DNA from: Paracoccus alcaliphilus
Lineage (GTDB): Bacteria > Pseudomonadota > Alphaproteobacteria > Rhodobacterales > Rhodobacteraceae
Reading direction: 5' to 3'
NCBI RefSeq assembly: GCF_028553725.1
Contig: NZ_CP067124.1
Coordinates: 1,808,001-1,872,000 of the forward strand
DNA length: 64,000 bases
The notes under the pieces are model-generated. The model was not told where the DNA came from. It did not search any database and was given only the letters and a program-made list of their open reading frames with translations. Position numbers and translations under genes: made by a program. Numbering within the stretch: position 1 is the stretch's first letter; each line of letters opens with the position of its first letter. Shown piece after piece: positions 27,609 through 37,900 of this stretch.

Positions 27609-29903
27609 ATGAACATAGCGATCACCAGTGGCCTGTTGCTGATGCCGCCCGCCTTTCACGCCGGGCTGAATGCCTGGTCCAGCGGCAATGGCACCTCGGG
27701 CAGTCCGACCTGGGCGGGCGCCGCCAATGCCGGGATTGTGCCGGGCGATCAGGATTTCGGATCCTGCCTCGAAATCGTCAAGCAGCAAAGCACCACGCGC
27801 CTGCGTTTCATGGGCGAAACCCCGATCTGGCCCGGCATCTATCTGCGCATCTCGGCCGGGCTCAAATGCGTCGCCGGGGCGTTTTGCAGCGCACGCATCG
27901 CCGGTTGGGCGGGCGACGGGCAGCGCAACGAGGTTCCGGGCCTTGTCACGACCGGCGCCACCGTCGCAATGGACAGCTATGGCCAGATTATCGAGATCAG
28001 CGCCATCGTCTCGGTCGGTGCGCGTCAGGGCGTGGACATGGTCTGGGGCACGCGCCCGGTCTATGGCCATTTCGGGCTGGATCTGGTCGGTGCCAATGGC
28101 GGCGCCATCCGCATCGAATCGATCCGTATCGAGGATGTCTCCTCGGCCTTCGTGCCCGCGCTGATCGACTGGGTCGATGTACGCGATTTCGGCGCGGTGG
28201 GCGACGGCGTCACCAATGACCGCGCGGCTTTCATCGCCGCCGATCAGGCTGCCAATGGCGGTGGCATCGTCGTGCCCGAAGGCACCTTCTTCATCAGCGG
28301 TGATATCGGTATCGAGGCGCCGATCCGCTTCAAGGGCACCATCCGCACGCCGACGGCGACGCGGGTATCCTTCATGCAAAGCTTCGATTTCCCGACCTAT
28401 GCCGCAGCTTTCGGTGACGAGACGCTGGGGCTGAAAAAGGCGCTTCAGGCGCTGTTCGGCTATACCGACCATGTGTCGCTGGACCTGTGCGGGCGGCGCG
28501 TCGATCTGACCGAGCCTCTGGACATCGCCGCGCTGGCGCCCAACCTGACCGGCTTTTCCAACCGCCGCGTCATCATGAACGGCAGCATCATGGCGGTCGA
28601 GGGTCCGGCATGGGACAGCGGACGCAGGACCAGCAGCGCCACCTACAACCCCAATCAGCCGCTGGTGCTGTCCAACGTCGCCAATATCGGCGCGATCGAG
28701 GTCGGCAGCCGCGTCAGCGGCAATGGCGTCGGGCGCGAGGTCTATGTGCGGGCCAAAAATGTCGCGCAGGGCCGTCTGACGCTGTCGCAGCCGCTTTATG
28801 GCGGGGCGGGTACGCGCAATTACACTTTTGATCGGTATCGTTATATGTTCGATTTCTCGGGTGTGGGGCAGGTTTCGCGGCTGAACTTCGTCGATATCGA
28901 CTTCAACTGCAACGGTATCGCCAGCACCATCATGCTGCCCCCTCAGGGCGAGATGATCGCCATCCGCGACTGCTATTTCACCCGGCCAAAGGATCGCGCC
29001 ATCACCTCGATCGGGCGCGGATGTCAGGATCTGCTGGTTGACCGCTGTCAGTTCCTGTCGAACGATATGGACCTGCCCGCCCAGCAACGCACCAGCATCG
29101 CCATCAATGTCAACGCCAATGACGTGAAGATGCGCAACAATCGATTCGTGCGCTTTGCCCATTTCATGGTGGCGCATGGCGGCGGCCATATCATCACCGG
29201 CAATCACTGGTTTCAGGGCGATGGCTCGGGGCAGGGGTTGCGCTATGCCGGGCTGGTGCTGACGCTGACCAATGTGCAGACCACGATCACCGGCAACTAT
29301 ATCGACAACTCCTCGATCGAATGGACGAATGAGCACAGCGCGCGACCGGATTTCAGCGGCGACGAGTTCAGCTTTGGCGGGCTGACCATCACCGGCAACA
29401 CCTTCCTGTGCAGCAATACCGTCAACTGGTTCACATGGCTGACGGTCAAGCCCCATGGTTCGGGCCATTTCATTCACGGGCTGACGGTGGCGGGCAACGT
29501 CTTCAAGGCGCTTTATGGCAATGTGGACCGGATCGACCGGGTGGATACTTCGATTGCCGATCTGGATTACAGCAATATGCGGAACATCCAGTTCGAGGGG
29601 AACATGTTCAACGGCATCAACACCTATGTCGCCAATCCGCTGATGTTGCAGCATACGCAATCGACGGCTTCGGACAGCTGGACGCTGCCGGTGGTGCAAG
29701 GCTTGCCCTTCCGGGGCTGGGCCCGCGCGGTGCAATCGGTGGTGGCCGAAACCGCCCTGACCACCGCATCCGGCGCAAGGGTCAGCGAAATGCCCTGGGT
29801 GCAGACGCAGATCGGCAGTTCCAACCGCCAGTTGCGCCTGAACTGGAGCACGCCGGTGCGGGGCCGGATCGCGATCTATGCCCGGATGGACCGCCCGCAA
29901 TAG
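27609..29903 (+). CDS. Right-handed beta-helix protein (pectate-lyase/GH28-like fold)
   Basis: A 764-residue protein. The motif DFGAVGDGVTNDRAAFIAAD near residue 196 marks the start of a Pectate_lyase_3/GH28-type beta-helix. Many Asn-rich repeats follow (ITGNTFLCSN, VAGNVFKALY, FEGNMFNGIN). The N-terminal ~180 residues (with SSGNGTSGSPTWAGAANAGI) form a separate jelly-roll-like module. No conventional signal peptide is evident. It probably binds or cleaves a surface polysaccharide; catalytic residues cannot be assigned. A good ribosome site (AGGGA) precedes ATG 27609. Confidence 0.65.
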   Translation: MNIAITSGLLLMPPAFHAGLNAWSSGNGTSGSPTWAGAANAGIVPGDQDFGSCLEIVKQQSTTRLRFMGETPIWPGIYLRISAGLKCVAGAFCSARIAGWAGDGQRNEVPGLVTTGATVAMDSYGQIIEISAIVSVGARQGVDMVWGTRPVYGHFGLDLVGANGGAIRIESIRIEDVSSAFVPALIDWVDVRDFGAVGDGVTNDRAAFIAADQAANGGGIVVPEGTFFISGDIGIEAPIRFKGTIRTPTATRVSFMQSFDFPTYAAAFGDETLGLKKALQALFGYTDHVSLDLCGRRVDLTEPLDIAALAPNLTGFSNRRVIMNGSIMAVEGPAWDSGRRTSSATYNPNQPLVLSNVANIGAIEVGSRVSGNGVGREVYVRAKNVAQGRLTLSQPLYGGAGTRNYTFDRYRYMFDFSGVGQVSRLNFVDIDFNCNGIASTIMLPPQGEMIAIRDCYFTRPKDRAITSIGRGCQDLLVDRCQFLSNDMDLPAQQRTSIAINVNANDVKMRNNRFVRFAHFMVAHGGGHIITGNHWFQGDGSGQGLRYAGLVLTLTNVQTTITGNYIDNSSIEWTNEHSARPDFSGDEFSFGGLTITGNTFLCSNTVNWFTWLTVKPHGSGHFIHGLTVAGNVFKALYGNVDRIDRVDTSIADLDYSNMRNIQFEGNMFNGINTYVANPLMLQHTQSTASDSWTLPVVQGLPFRGWARAVQSVVAETALTTASGARVSEMPWVQTQIGSSNRQLRLNWSTPVRGRIAIYARMDRPQ

Positions 29904-29915
29904 GCTGCCCGCCGG

Positions 29916-30416
29916 TTACGACCGCGGCGGCACCAGCAGATCGGCAGGCGTCAGCCGGAAGGCGGCGCCGAAGCCCGCATTGAGGAAGCCCGCCTCGGGC
30001 TGCAACCGCCAGAAGCGGAAATCGGGCAGTGCGGCATAGACCTTGGCCTTGGGGTCGTTCGTCAGCCAGTCGCGTTGCCGTCGCGGATCATCCTCCAGAC
30101 GGCTGGCGCGCAGCCGGATCGACATTCGGCCCCAGTTCATCGGATCGCCCTTTGGCTGCGTCAATTCGACAAACAGCGCCGCGCGCGGATCGGCATCCAG
30201 GGCGCGGCTGTGGGCGGAAATGTCCGACATCAACGCCACCGGCAGCCCCTGCGCATCGATCTGGCAGGCGATCCGCGCCATATGCGGATGGCCGGTCTGC
30301 GGGTCATTCACGGCCAGCGTGGCGTGGCGCATGGCCAGCAGCATCGCCCGCGCTGTCTGGCGGGCCATCTCGTCGCTGTCGCGAACCGGGTCGGGGGATC
30401 TGCTTTGTTCGGTCAT
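29916..30416 (-). CDS. Pyridoxamine 5'-phosphate oxidase-like FMN-binding protein
   Basis: A 166-residue split-barrel protein of the PNPOx-like/HugZ-related family: MRHATLAVNDPQTGHPHMAR, MSDISAHSRALDADPRAALF and the C-terminal FRFWRLQPEAGFLNAGFGAA are characteristic. It probably binds FMN or heme and may act on heme or small oxidised substrates. The start at 30416 begins the protein close to the domain; the longer frame adds 12 residues. Its 3' end nearly abuts the convergent beta-helix gene. Confidence 0.78.
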   Translation of the reverse strand: MTEQSRSPDPVRDSDEMARQTARAMLLAMRHATLAVNDPQTGHPHMARIACQIDAQGLPVALMSDISAHSRALDADPRAALFVELTQPKGDPMNWGRMSIRLRASRLEDDPRRQRDWLTNDPKAKVYAALPDFRFWRLQPEAGFLNAGFGAAFRLTPADLLVPPRS

Positions 30417-30491
30417 GGCCGGGATGCTGCCTTGCGGTCGCGGCAATGACAATCCCCGTTCTGGGCCCCGTTTTGGGCCGGCCCGGTCGGG

Positions 30492-30920
30492 CTAGAGTTC
30501 GATCTCTGGCAGGGTCGGATCGGTCGGCGGGTCGGGCCTTGCGTCGTCCTCGGGCTGAGGGCGCGCCAGATCGCGCAGATTCTCTCCGATCGGGGGCGGA
30601 GGCGGTGCGTCCGGGCTGCGGCGGATCAGGATATCGCCATTCTCCAGCCGCTCGGGCGTCTGATAATTGGCGATGTCATCGACCAGCACCGCCAGATCCT
30701 GAAGCGCCGGACCCAGCCGCGAGACGATGCCCGACATGCCTTCACCCACCTGATCCAGTTCGGGACCGATGGCGCTGAACACATTGTCCATCAGCATCAT
30801 CAGGCCCCGTTCGATCAGCGATGGCCCGTTCTCGGGCTGGTCCTGCGCCGCAACCGGCAGCGGCGCCAGCGCCAGCAGCGCGGCAAGCCCAACGGCGGGG
30901 ATGTAAGACGCCATCTTCAT
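30492..30920 (-). CDS. Small exported protein of unknown function
   Basis: 142 residues with the signal peptide MKMASYIPAVGLAALLALAP ending PVAAQ. The mature protein is helical (GPSLIERGLMMLMDNVFSAI) with a Pro/Asp-rich tail. Homologues in Rhodobacteraceae are sometimes mislabelled AAA+ ATPase; no nucleotide-binding motif is present here. The start at 30920 is set by the signal peptide. Confidence 0.6.
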   Translation of the reverse strand: MKMASYIPAVGLAALLALAPLPVAAQDQPENGPSLIERGLMMLMDNVFSAIGPELDQVGEGMSGIVSRLGPALQDLAVLVDDIANYQTPERLENGDILIRRSPDAPPPPPIGENLRDLARPQPEDDARPDPPTDPTLPEIEL

Positions 30921-30972
30921 CGGGTCAGGATGAACCCGTGTCATCGCTTGCGCAAGTCCGGTGTTCTGCGGA

Positions 30973-31698
30973 TCAGGCCTGCGCGGCGGTTCCGGCATGC
31001 ATGGCGCGGAATTTCTCCCATGCCTCGTTCAGGCGGCGGGTGCGGGCCTCGGCCAGACGCACGGCCTCGGGCGGCAGACCACGGGCGATGGCGCGGTCGG
31101 GATGGGCCTCGCGGATCAACTCGCGCCAGCGACGGCGGGCTTCGGGCAGCGGTGTTTCCACCGTGATGCCCAGAACGTCGCAGGGGGGGCAACCGGCCTT
31201 GGGATCGTGGCGGGCGCGAATCGCGGCGATGCGGACCGGAGTCATGCCGAAGATCGCGCCGACCTCGTCGATGAAGGCGATTTCCTTTTCATGCATCGCA
31301 CCATCAGCCACGGCGATGATGCACAGCCCCTCCAACACATCGGTCAGCACCGGATCGCCCGGTGGAAACATCGCCGCGATACGCCGCGCCCATGCGTCGA
31401 AACCCGCCACATCCTGCCGCGCCAGATCAAAGACCCGCGCGGCGTTCTTTTCCTCGGACCGGGGGATGATGAAGACGCGGCGGAAGGCGGTCACCTCGGA
31501 CCGGGCGACGGCGCCATCGGCCTTGGCCAGCTTGGCCCCCAGCGCGATCACCGCGATGGTGAACGCGACCGAGCGTTCGGGCGGCGTCACCATGCGGGCG
31601 TTGCGCATGAATGCCGCCAGACGGTCGGCCATGCGTTGCCAGAAACTGCGCGGCTTCGGCAATTCGGGGCAGCAGGGGCGTGATACGGTCTGGTCCAT
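30973..31698 (-). CDS. DjlA-like co-chaperone (TerB + J domain)
   Basis: A 241-residue protein. Residues about 40-150 form a TerB-like helical domain (KLAKADGAVARSEVTAFRRV and CIIAVADGAMHEKEIAFIDE). The C-terminal J domain has the HPD tripeptide in RELIREAHPDRAIARG, needed to stimulate DnaK. Unlike E. coli DjlA, no clear N-terminal membrane anchor is visible. The start at 31698 is a conservative choice; an upstream ATG would add 16 residues. Confidence 0.85.
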   Translation of the reverse strand: MDQTVSRPCCPELPKPRSFWQRMADRLAAFMRNARMVTPPERSVAFTIAVIALGAKLAKADGAVARSEVTAFRRVFIIPRSEEKNAARVFDLARQDVAGFDAWARRIAAMFPPGDPVLTDVLEGLCIIAVADGAMHEKEIAFIDEVGAIFGMTPVRIAAIRARHDPKAGCPPCDVLGITVETPLPEARRRWRELIREAHPDRAIARGLPPEAVRLAEARTRRLNEAWEKFRAMHAGTAAQA

Positions 31699-31761
31699 GT
31701 CGTTCAGATTAACCGGCTTCGCGGCCCGGCGATAGGGGCGCGACAATCGCGCGCAGGGCGA

Positions 31762-32253
31762 TCAGGCCAGATCCTTGCCCATCAACACCAGATCGTGAAA
31801 CTGTCCGAACTTCCAGCCCGCCGCCGGGATTCGTCCCCAATCGGCATAGCCCATCCGCGCATGAAACCGCAGCGAGCCCGCATTCGATCCGGTGATCGCG
31901 CCGATCATCAGCCGGTGGCCGGCCCGGCGGGCGTGATCCTCGACAGCGGTCAGCAAGGCGCGGCCGGTGCCGCTGCCCTGCGCCTCGGGCGCGATATAGA
32001 CGGTGTGCTCCATGCTGCGGCTGTAACCGGCGCCGTCGCGGAACTGCTTGTAGGTCGCAAAGCCGGTGATGCGCGTGCCGTCCTCGGCCAGGATGAAGGC
32101 ATGGCTTGCGACGCGCTCGGCGATGATCTGCGCGATCTCGGCTTCGCTGCGTTCGGTCGGCCAGAAGGTGACGGCAGTGTCGCGGATGATCGGGTTCCAG
32201 ATCGCGCCGATCCCGGCGGCATCCCCGGGGCGGGCATCGCGCAGCCGGATCAC
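31762..32253 (-). CDS. GNAT-family N-acetyltransferase
   Basis: A 163-residue acyl-CoA transferase of the phosphinothricin/methionine-sulfoximine acetyltransferase type. It has the N-terminal AIWNPIIRDTAVTFWPTERS and the acetyl-CoA loop IAPEAQGSGTGRALLTAVED, with IGAITGSNAGSLRFHARMGY toward the C-terminus. The physiological substrate is unknown. It lies 12 bp after trpA on the same strand and is probably cotranscribed. Confidence 0.85.
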   Translation of the reverse strand: MIRLRDARPGDAAGIGAIWNPIIRDTAVTFWPTERSEAEIAQIIAERVASHAFILAEDGTRITGFATYKQFRDGAGYSRSMEHTVYIAPEAQGSGTGRALLTAVEDHARRAGHRLMIGAITGSNAGSLRFHARMGYADWGRIPAAGWKFGQFHDLVLMGKDLA

Positions 32254-32265
32254 CCTGCCGGTCCC

Positions 32266-33081
32266 TCAGGCGTGCGCGGTGGACTGGCCGCGATGCGCAC
32301 CGGCTGCCAGATCGCGCACGAATTCGAGGATCTCGGGCACCGGGCGGCCTTCGCCCATCAGCTTGACGATGGCCGAACCGACGACGCAGCCATCCGCCAC
32401 CGTGGCGATGCTTTCCGCCGCTTCGGCCGATGAGATGCCAAAGCCCACCACCACCGGCAGATTGGCGGCGGCGCGGATGCGGGCAACTTCGGGTCCGACC
32501 TCGGCGGCATTGGCGGCGGGTCCGCCGGTGATGCCGGTGACGCTGACGTAATAGACAAAGCCCGAGGTGTTCTTGACCACGGCGGGCAGGCGTCGGTCGT
32601 CGGTCGTGGGCGTCGCCAGCCGGATGAAGTTCAGACCGGCACGGGCGGCGGGGATGCACAGCTCGTCATCCTCTTCGGGCGGCAGATCGACGACGATCAG
32701 ACCGTCCACGCCAGCCTCTTTGGCATCGGTCAGGAATTGTTCGACCCCGCCCGCGCGGGCATAGATCGGGTTGTAATAGCCCATCAGCACCACCGGGGTT
32801 TCATTGTCGGTCTTGCGGAATTCGCGCAGGATGGACAGCGTGCGGGTGACGCCGCCGCCTGCCGCCAGCGCCCGCTGACCCGCCAGCTGAATGGTCGGGC
32901 CGTCTGCCATCGGGTCGGTGAAGGGCATGCCCAGTTCGATGATGTCCACACCCGCTTCGGGCAGGCCACGCATCAGTTCCAGCGTGGTGGCCTCGTCGGG
33001 ATCGGACGCCATGATATAGGTGACGAAGGCCTTCTTGCCCTCGGCCCCCAGCCGCGCGAAAGTATCGTCGATTCTGGTCAT
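32266..33081 (-). CDS. trpA: Tryptophan synthase alpha chain
   Basis: Cleaves indole-3-glycerol phosphate to indole and G3P; indole passes to TrpB. The 271-residue TIM barrel carries catalytic Glu and Asp in [20 protein letters not shown] and the phosphate loop [14 protein letters not shown]. The start at 33081 is preferred for its ribosome site (AGGCGGGG) and normal length. trpB is not adjacent. Confidence 0.97.
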   Translation of the reverse strand: MTRIDDTFARLGAEGKKAFVTYIMASDPDEATTLELMRGLPEAGVDIIELGMPFTDPMADGPTIQLAGQRALAAGGGVTRTLSILREFRKTDNETPVVLMGYYNPIYARAGGVEQFLTDAKEAGVDGLIVVDLPPEEDDELCIPAARAGLNFIRLATPTTDDRRLPAVVKNTSGFVYYVSVTGITGGPAANAAEVGPEVARIRAAANLPVVVGFGISSAEAAESIATVADGCVVGSAIVKLMGEGRPVPEILEFVRDLAAGAHRGQSTAHA

Positions 33082-33213
33082 GTCAGCCCCGCCTTGCCGC
33101 CCACAGTCTTGCGCCCAAGCACTAGCTTGCATGACGGCCATACGCAATGCGCCGACTGGACTTGGCGCGGCTGTCGTCCTAAGTAACCGCGAAATTCAGC
33201 AAAGGGGCATGGC

Positions 33214-34311
33214 ATGGGTTTTCGGATGGGGATTGTGGGACTGCCGAATGTCGGCAAATCCACGCTGTTCAATGCGCTGACGAAAACCGCCGCCGCGCAG
33301 GCCGCGAATTTCCCCTTCTGCACCATCGAGCCGAATGTGGGCGAGGTCGCCGTGCCCGATCCGCGTCTGGAAAAGCTGGCGGCGATCGCGGGCAGCAGGC
33401 AGATCATCCCGACCCGGATCACCTTTGTCGATATCGCCGGGCTGGTGAAGGGCGCCAGCAAGGGCGAGGGGCTGGGCAACCAGTTTCTGGCCAATATCCG
33501 CGAGGTTGACGCCATCGCCCATGTGCTGCGCTGTTTCGAGGATGGCGACGTGACCCATGTCGAGGGCCGGGTCGATCCCATCGCGGATGCCGAGGTGATC
33601 GAGACCGAGTTGATGATCGCCGACATGGAATCGATCGAACGCCGCCTTGCCAACCTTGCCCGCAAGCTGAAGGGCGGCGACAAGGAGGCCGTGGCGCAGG
33701 AGCGTCTGCTGAAACAGGCGCTGGCCGTGCTGGAGGCCGGGCAGCCCGCCCGCACCGTCGAGGTGGCCGAGGACGACCGCAAGCCCTGGGCGATGCTGCA
33801 ACTGCTGACCGCCAAGCCCGTGCTTTATGTCTGCAACGTGGCCGAGGACGAGGCCGCGACAGGCAATGACTGGTCGGCGAAAGTTGCCGCGATGGCCGAG
33901 GCACAGGGTGCGGGCCATGTGGTGATCTCGGCCCGGATCGAGGAAGAGATCAGCCAGCTGGACGCCGACGAGGCGCAGATGTTCCTGTCCGAGATGGGTC
34001 TGGACGAGGCTGGTCTGGATCGCCTGATCCGCGCGGGCTACGACCTGCTGGGCCTTCAGACCTATTTCACCATCGGCCCCAAGGAGGCCCGCGCCTGGAC
34101 GATCCGCAAGGGCACCCTTGCGCCTCAGGCGGCGGGCGAGATCCACGGCGATTTCGAAAAGGGCTTCATCCGCGCCGAAACCATCGGCTATGACGACTAT
34201 ATCACCGGCAATGGCGAGGCGGGCGCCCGCGAGGCAGGCAAACTGCGCGTCGAAGGCAAGACCTATGAGGTCAAGGACGGCGACGTTCTGCATTTCCTGT
34301 TCAACGCCTGA
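33214..34311 (+). CDS. ychF: Ribosome-binding ATPase YchF
   Basis: A 365-residue OBG-family P-loop protein that prefers ATP and associates with ribosomes and the stress response. G1 is [14 protein letters not shown], the G3 region is [20 protein letters not shown], a coiled-coil insert occupies about residues 130-200, and the C-terminal TGS domain ends [16 protein letters not shown]. It is monocistronic with a strong terminator. Divergent from trpA. Confidence 0.96.
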   Translation: MGFRMGIVGLPNVGKSTLFNALTKTAAAQAANFPFCTIEPNVGEVAVPDPRLEKLAAIAGSRQIIPTRITFVDIAGLVKGASKGEGLGNQFLANIREVDAIAHVLRCFEDGDVTHVEGRVDPIADAEVIETELMIADMESIERRLANLARKLKGGDKEAVAQERLLKQALAVLEAGQPARTVEVAEDDRKPWAMLQLLTAKPVLYVCNVAEDEAATGNDWSAKVAAMAEAQGAGHVVISARIEEEISQLDADEAQMFLSEMGLDEAGLDRLIRAGYDLLGLQTYFTIGPKEARAWTIRKGTLAPQAAGEIHGDFEKGFIRAETIGYDDYITGNGEAGAREAGKLRVEGKTYEVKDGDVLHFLFNA

Positions 34312-34335
34312 GCGGCAGGCTGGGGTCATCGGACA

Positions 34336-34365
34336 AGGGCAGGGGCGCGGCCTCTGCCCTTTTTT
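34336..34365 (+). terminator. Rho-independent terminator of ychF
   Basis: The stem AGGGCAGGGGC / GCCTCTGCCCT, with one mismatch, is followed by six T, 25 bp past the ychF stop. Confidence 0.85.
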
Positions 34366-34982
34366 CATGCAGCGCCAGAATCTTCGGTCACCGGGAAACC
34401 CTTTCAGGGCGATTCCCTTATCTGCGCTTATGCCGGGATCAGTATATTCATCATTGCAGACATATTATTCAAATCAATGCAGACCAATTGAGCTTATTTA
34501 CTTTTAGTCAGGCTTTGGTTTGCTGAAGCCCGCATAAGCGGAAAACCGATCAGCGAGGGCTTGCTCATCCATCGCGGCGAGTTGTCGTGCCGAGGTGCCG
34601 GGTCAATCATGCTGCATTTGCGAAATAATCGGTTCATTTTTAGTGATTTACCCCTGAACACTGACCATTTCCGTTCGCATCGAGGTTGCTATGGTCCGGG
34701 CACTATCGTTCTGAAAATGAAGACATAATACAGTCATAACGGATGATTAGGATGGGGTTTGCAAGCCTTGGTCAGTTATCCGCCGATCCCCGCAAATATC
34801 CACCTGCCTGAGTTGCAAATATTTACCCGCTTCCTCTAGAATCATCTCAACCCTGAAGTATGTTATATTTCGGGATTTCATCCACAGGTTGTTCGGGCCT
34901 GCCAGAATGCGCTTGGGTACGTCGTGCCCGGACGCCGCATTCCTGTGTCTGACAGCCGGGTAAGAAACAAGGTCGTCTGGAT
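34366..34982. other. AT-richer non-coding stretch before the G8-domain gene
   Basis: About 620 bases without a supportable gene, markedly AT-richer than the surroundings. It presumably contains the promoter region of the large surface protein. TGCAGAC occurs twice near 34457 and 34479, but I see no convincing operator or RNA gene. Confidence 0.4.
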
Positions 34983-37900
34983 ATGGAAATGTCGTCGAAA
35001 TATGCCGCGCGGTTCACCTCTGCCAGCCATGCCGAAGGATTGTCGGGCAGGATCTTTACCGGATCATATATGAAGGATCCGCTGGCATATTTGTCGCGGC
35101 AGGACGGGGAAGGGGTGGCCAACTTCACCGCCGAGCGTCTGAACTACAATGCCGCATCCGGGCGGATCGCGGATTTTCTGGGCAATGATGCGGATTTCGA
35201 CCGCCCGGCGCTGGCCAAGCGGGGCGAGATGTTTGGCATGCGTCTGGATGGCGAGATCTATCTGGAGGCCGGAACCCATCGTTTCCGCAATCTGACCGAT
35301 GACGGCTTCCGCCTGACCATCGGCAAAGACGTGGTGGCGCAATATGGCGATGGCGCGAACTATGGGCAGGCGCGGACCGATGGCAGCATCACCATCAAAA
35401 AGGCCGGCTGGTATGATATCGGCATCGACTATTTCCAGGGTGTCGGCGCGGCGCAATTGCAGGTCCGCCACAGCCATGATGGCGGGCAGATGAAGGTTCT
35501 GGGATCAGAGCCCGGCAGGTTGCGCCATGAGGTCGCGGGCGGCTGGACCGACAGCAATTCCGCGCCCGTGGCCCGCGATGATCGCTTTACTGTCGAAGAG
35601 GACGGCGCGGTCCGGATGAACCTGCTGGCCAATGACCGCGATGCCGATGGCGACGATCTGAGCATCGTCTCGTTGGAGCAGCCGTCGAACGGGCAGGTGA
35701 CCCTGAATCCGAACGGCACCGTCACCTATCGCCCGAATGCGGATTTCAGCGGCAGCGACAGCTTTACCTATGTCATCAGCGACGGGCGTGGCGGAAAATC
35801 CACCGCCAGCGTGGAAATGACTGTCGAGGCGCAGCAGCAACCCGTCGCCAACCGCGCGCCGGTTGCGGTCAATGACAGCGGCTTCTCGGTCGCACCCGGC
35901 CAGATGCTGCATATCAATCCCGCCGATCTGCTGGCCAATGACCGCGATGCGGACGGCGACAGCCTGTCCGTCATCCGCATCGGCAACGTGTCGGGCGGAA
36001 CGGCCAGCATGTCCGACGGCATGATCCACTTTACCGGCGGAGAGGCGGGCACCGCGACCTTCAACTATGTCATCTCGGACGGGAATGGCGGCACGGATCG
36101 CGGCAGGGTCACGGTCGAGGTTGGCGCGAATGGTGGCAATTCCGGCGGTGGACATACCGACCACGATGGCGGCACCGGTGGTAATACTGGCGGTGGCAAT
36201 TCCGGCGGTGGCAACACTGGCGGCACCGGCGGAGGTCACGGCAACCACGGCGGCGGCCATGATCTGATCACTCCGCCCCAGACATCCGCGCAAATTCAGG
36301 CGTTCCTGCGTGAGATCATCAACGCGCCCGAACACACGGCGCACCATCCGGCGGCCTCGCCGGACCATGACGGGTCGCTGCAACTCGTACCGCGGGCCGA
36401 GGCGACCCATATCGCCATCGCGCATGGCGACTGGAACGATCCGTCCATCTGGCAGAATGGGCAGGTGCCGGGCGCCGATGCCAAGGTGCTGATCCCCGAA
36501 GGGATCGCGGTGACTTATGGCGCGGTCAACAATGCCTCGCTGTTCACGGTGCGGGTCGATGGTGTGCTGGATTTTGCCACCGATCACGACAGCCGGATGC
36601 TGGTCGATACGATGGTGGTCTCGCCCTCGGGTCATCTGATCATGGGGACCGAGGACAACCCCGTCCGCTCGAATGTGAATATCGACATCGTCTTCGCCGA
36701 TAACGGCAATATCGATACCGGCTGGGACCCGTCGCTTCTGTCGCGGGGGCTGCTGTCGCATGGTTCGGTCACCATCCATGGCGAAGAGAAGTCGTCGCAT
36801 GTGAAGGTCGAAGTTGATGCCATGGCGGGCGACAACCGCCTCACATTGTCCGAGGTGCCGGATGGCTGGAAGGTCGGTGACAAGCTAGTGCTGACCGGCA
36901 CCCATCAGCAGGGCTGGGATTGGAACAACGATACCCGGCGCGTCGAAAAGTCGGAATCGCAGGACGAAGAGGTCACCATCCGCTCGATCAACGGCAATCA
37001 GATCGTTCTGGATCAGCGGCTGCAATATGACCACGATACGCCGCGCGACGATCTCAAGGCCTATGTCGCCAACATGACCCGCAACGTCACCTTCTCCAGC
37101 GAAGGGGGTGACGATCTGCCGGTGCATCAGCGCGGCCATGTGATGTTCATGCACAGCGACGATATCGATGTGCGCTATGCCGGATTCAACGATCTGGGCC
37201 GCACCGACAAATCGCGCCCCGCCTTCGACATCAACGATCTGGGTGGACCCGGCGCGGTTGCCACCGATGCCAATATCCAGACCCGTTATCCGTTCCACTT
37301 CCACGAAACCGGGGTCACCGATCTGGAGAACCCGGCGATGGCGGTCGGCAACGTCGTCGATGGCTCGCCCGGCTGGGGCTATGTCCACCATTCCAGCAAC
37401 GCCAATTTCACCAATAACGTGGCCTTCGACGTGTTCGGCGCGGCTTTCGTTGCCGAAGACGGCAATGAGACCGGCATCTGGTACCGCAACATCGCCATCA
37501 ATTCGGACGGCGTCGGATACGGTGACTGGACGGTTAAATGGCAATCGGATGTCGAGCGTGGCGACAATGGTCGTACCGGAGACGGTTATTTCTTTGCCGG
37601 TCGTCTGGTCGAAGCGGCCGAGAACGTTGCCGCAAACACCACCAATGGCTATGTCTGGCTGCATCGCGGAGATCGTGATGCGGTGGATTTTGCCACGTCG
37701 CATCATCCCGAACTAGGTTACGGGCAGACCCGGTCACGCGTGGATCAGACACCGATCCAGGGCTTTTATGACAACGAGGCCTTTGGTACCAATACCGGGA
37801 TCATCGTGGTCAAGGCCAATCCCGATCAGGGCCATGACGTGCGCAGCGTATTCGACGGTTTCCTGAACTGGGAAACGCGCGAAGGAATCAATGCCAGCTA

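Noticed and set aside
26492..28219. A 575-codon plus-strand frame spanning guaA and the next gene
   Set aside because: It is antisense to guaA and out of frame with the beta-helix gene; no domain is recognised.
27546..29900. A 784-codon minus-strand open frame
   Set aside because: Antisense to the beta-helix gene, with no domain or ribosome site; the plus-strand protein has clear fold motifs.
30492..30920. AAA+ ATPase annotation for the small exported protein
   Set aside because: No Walker A or B motif; the protein is a 142-residue secreted helical protein.
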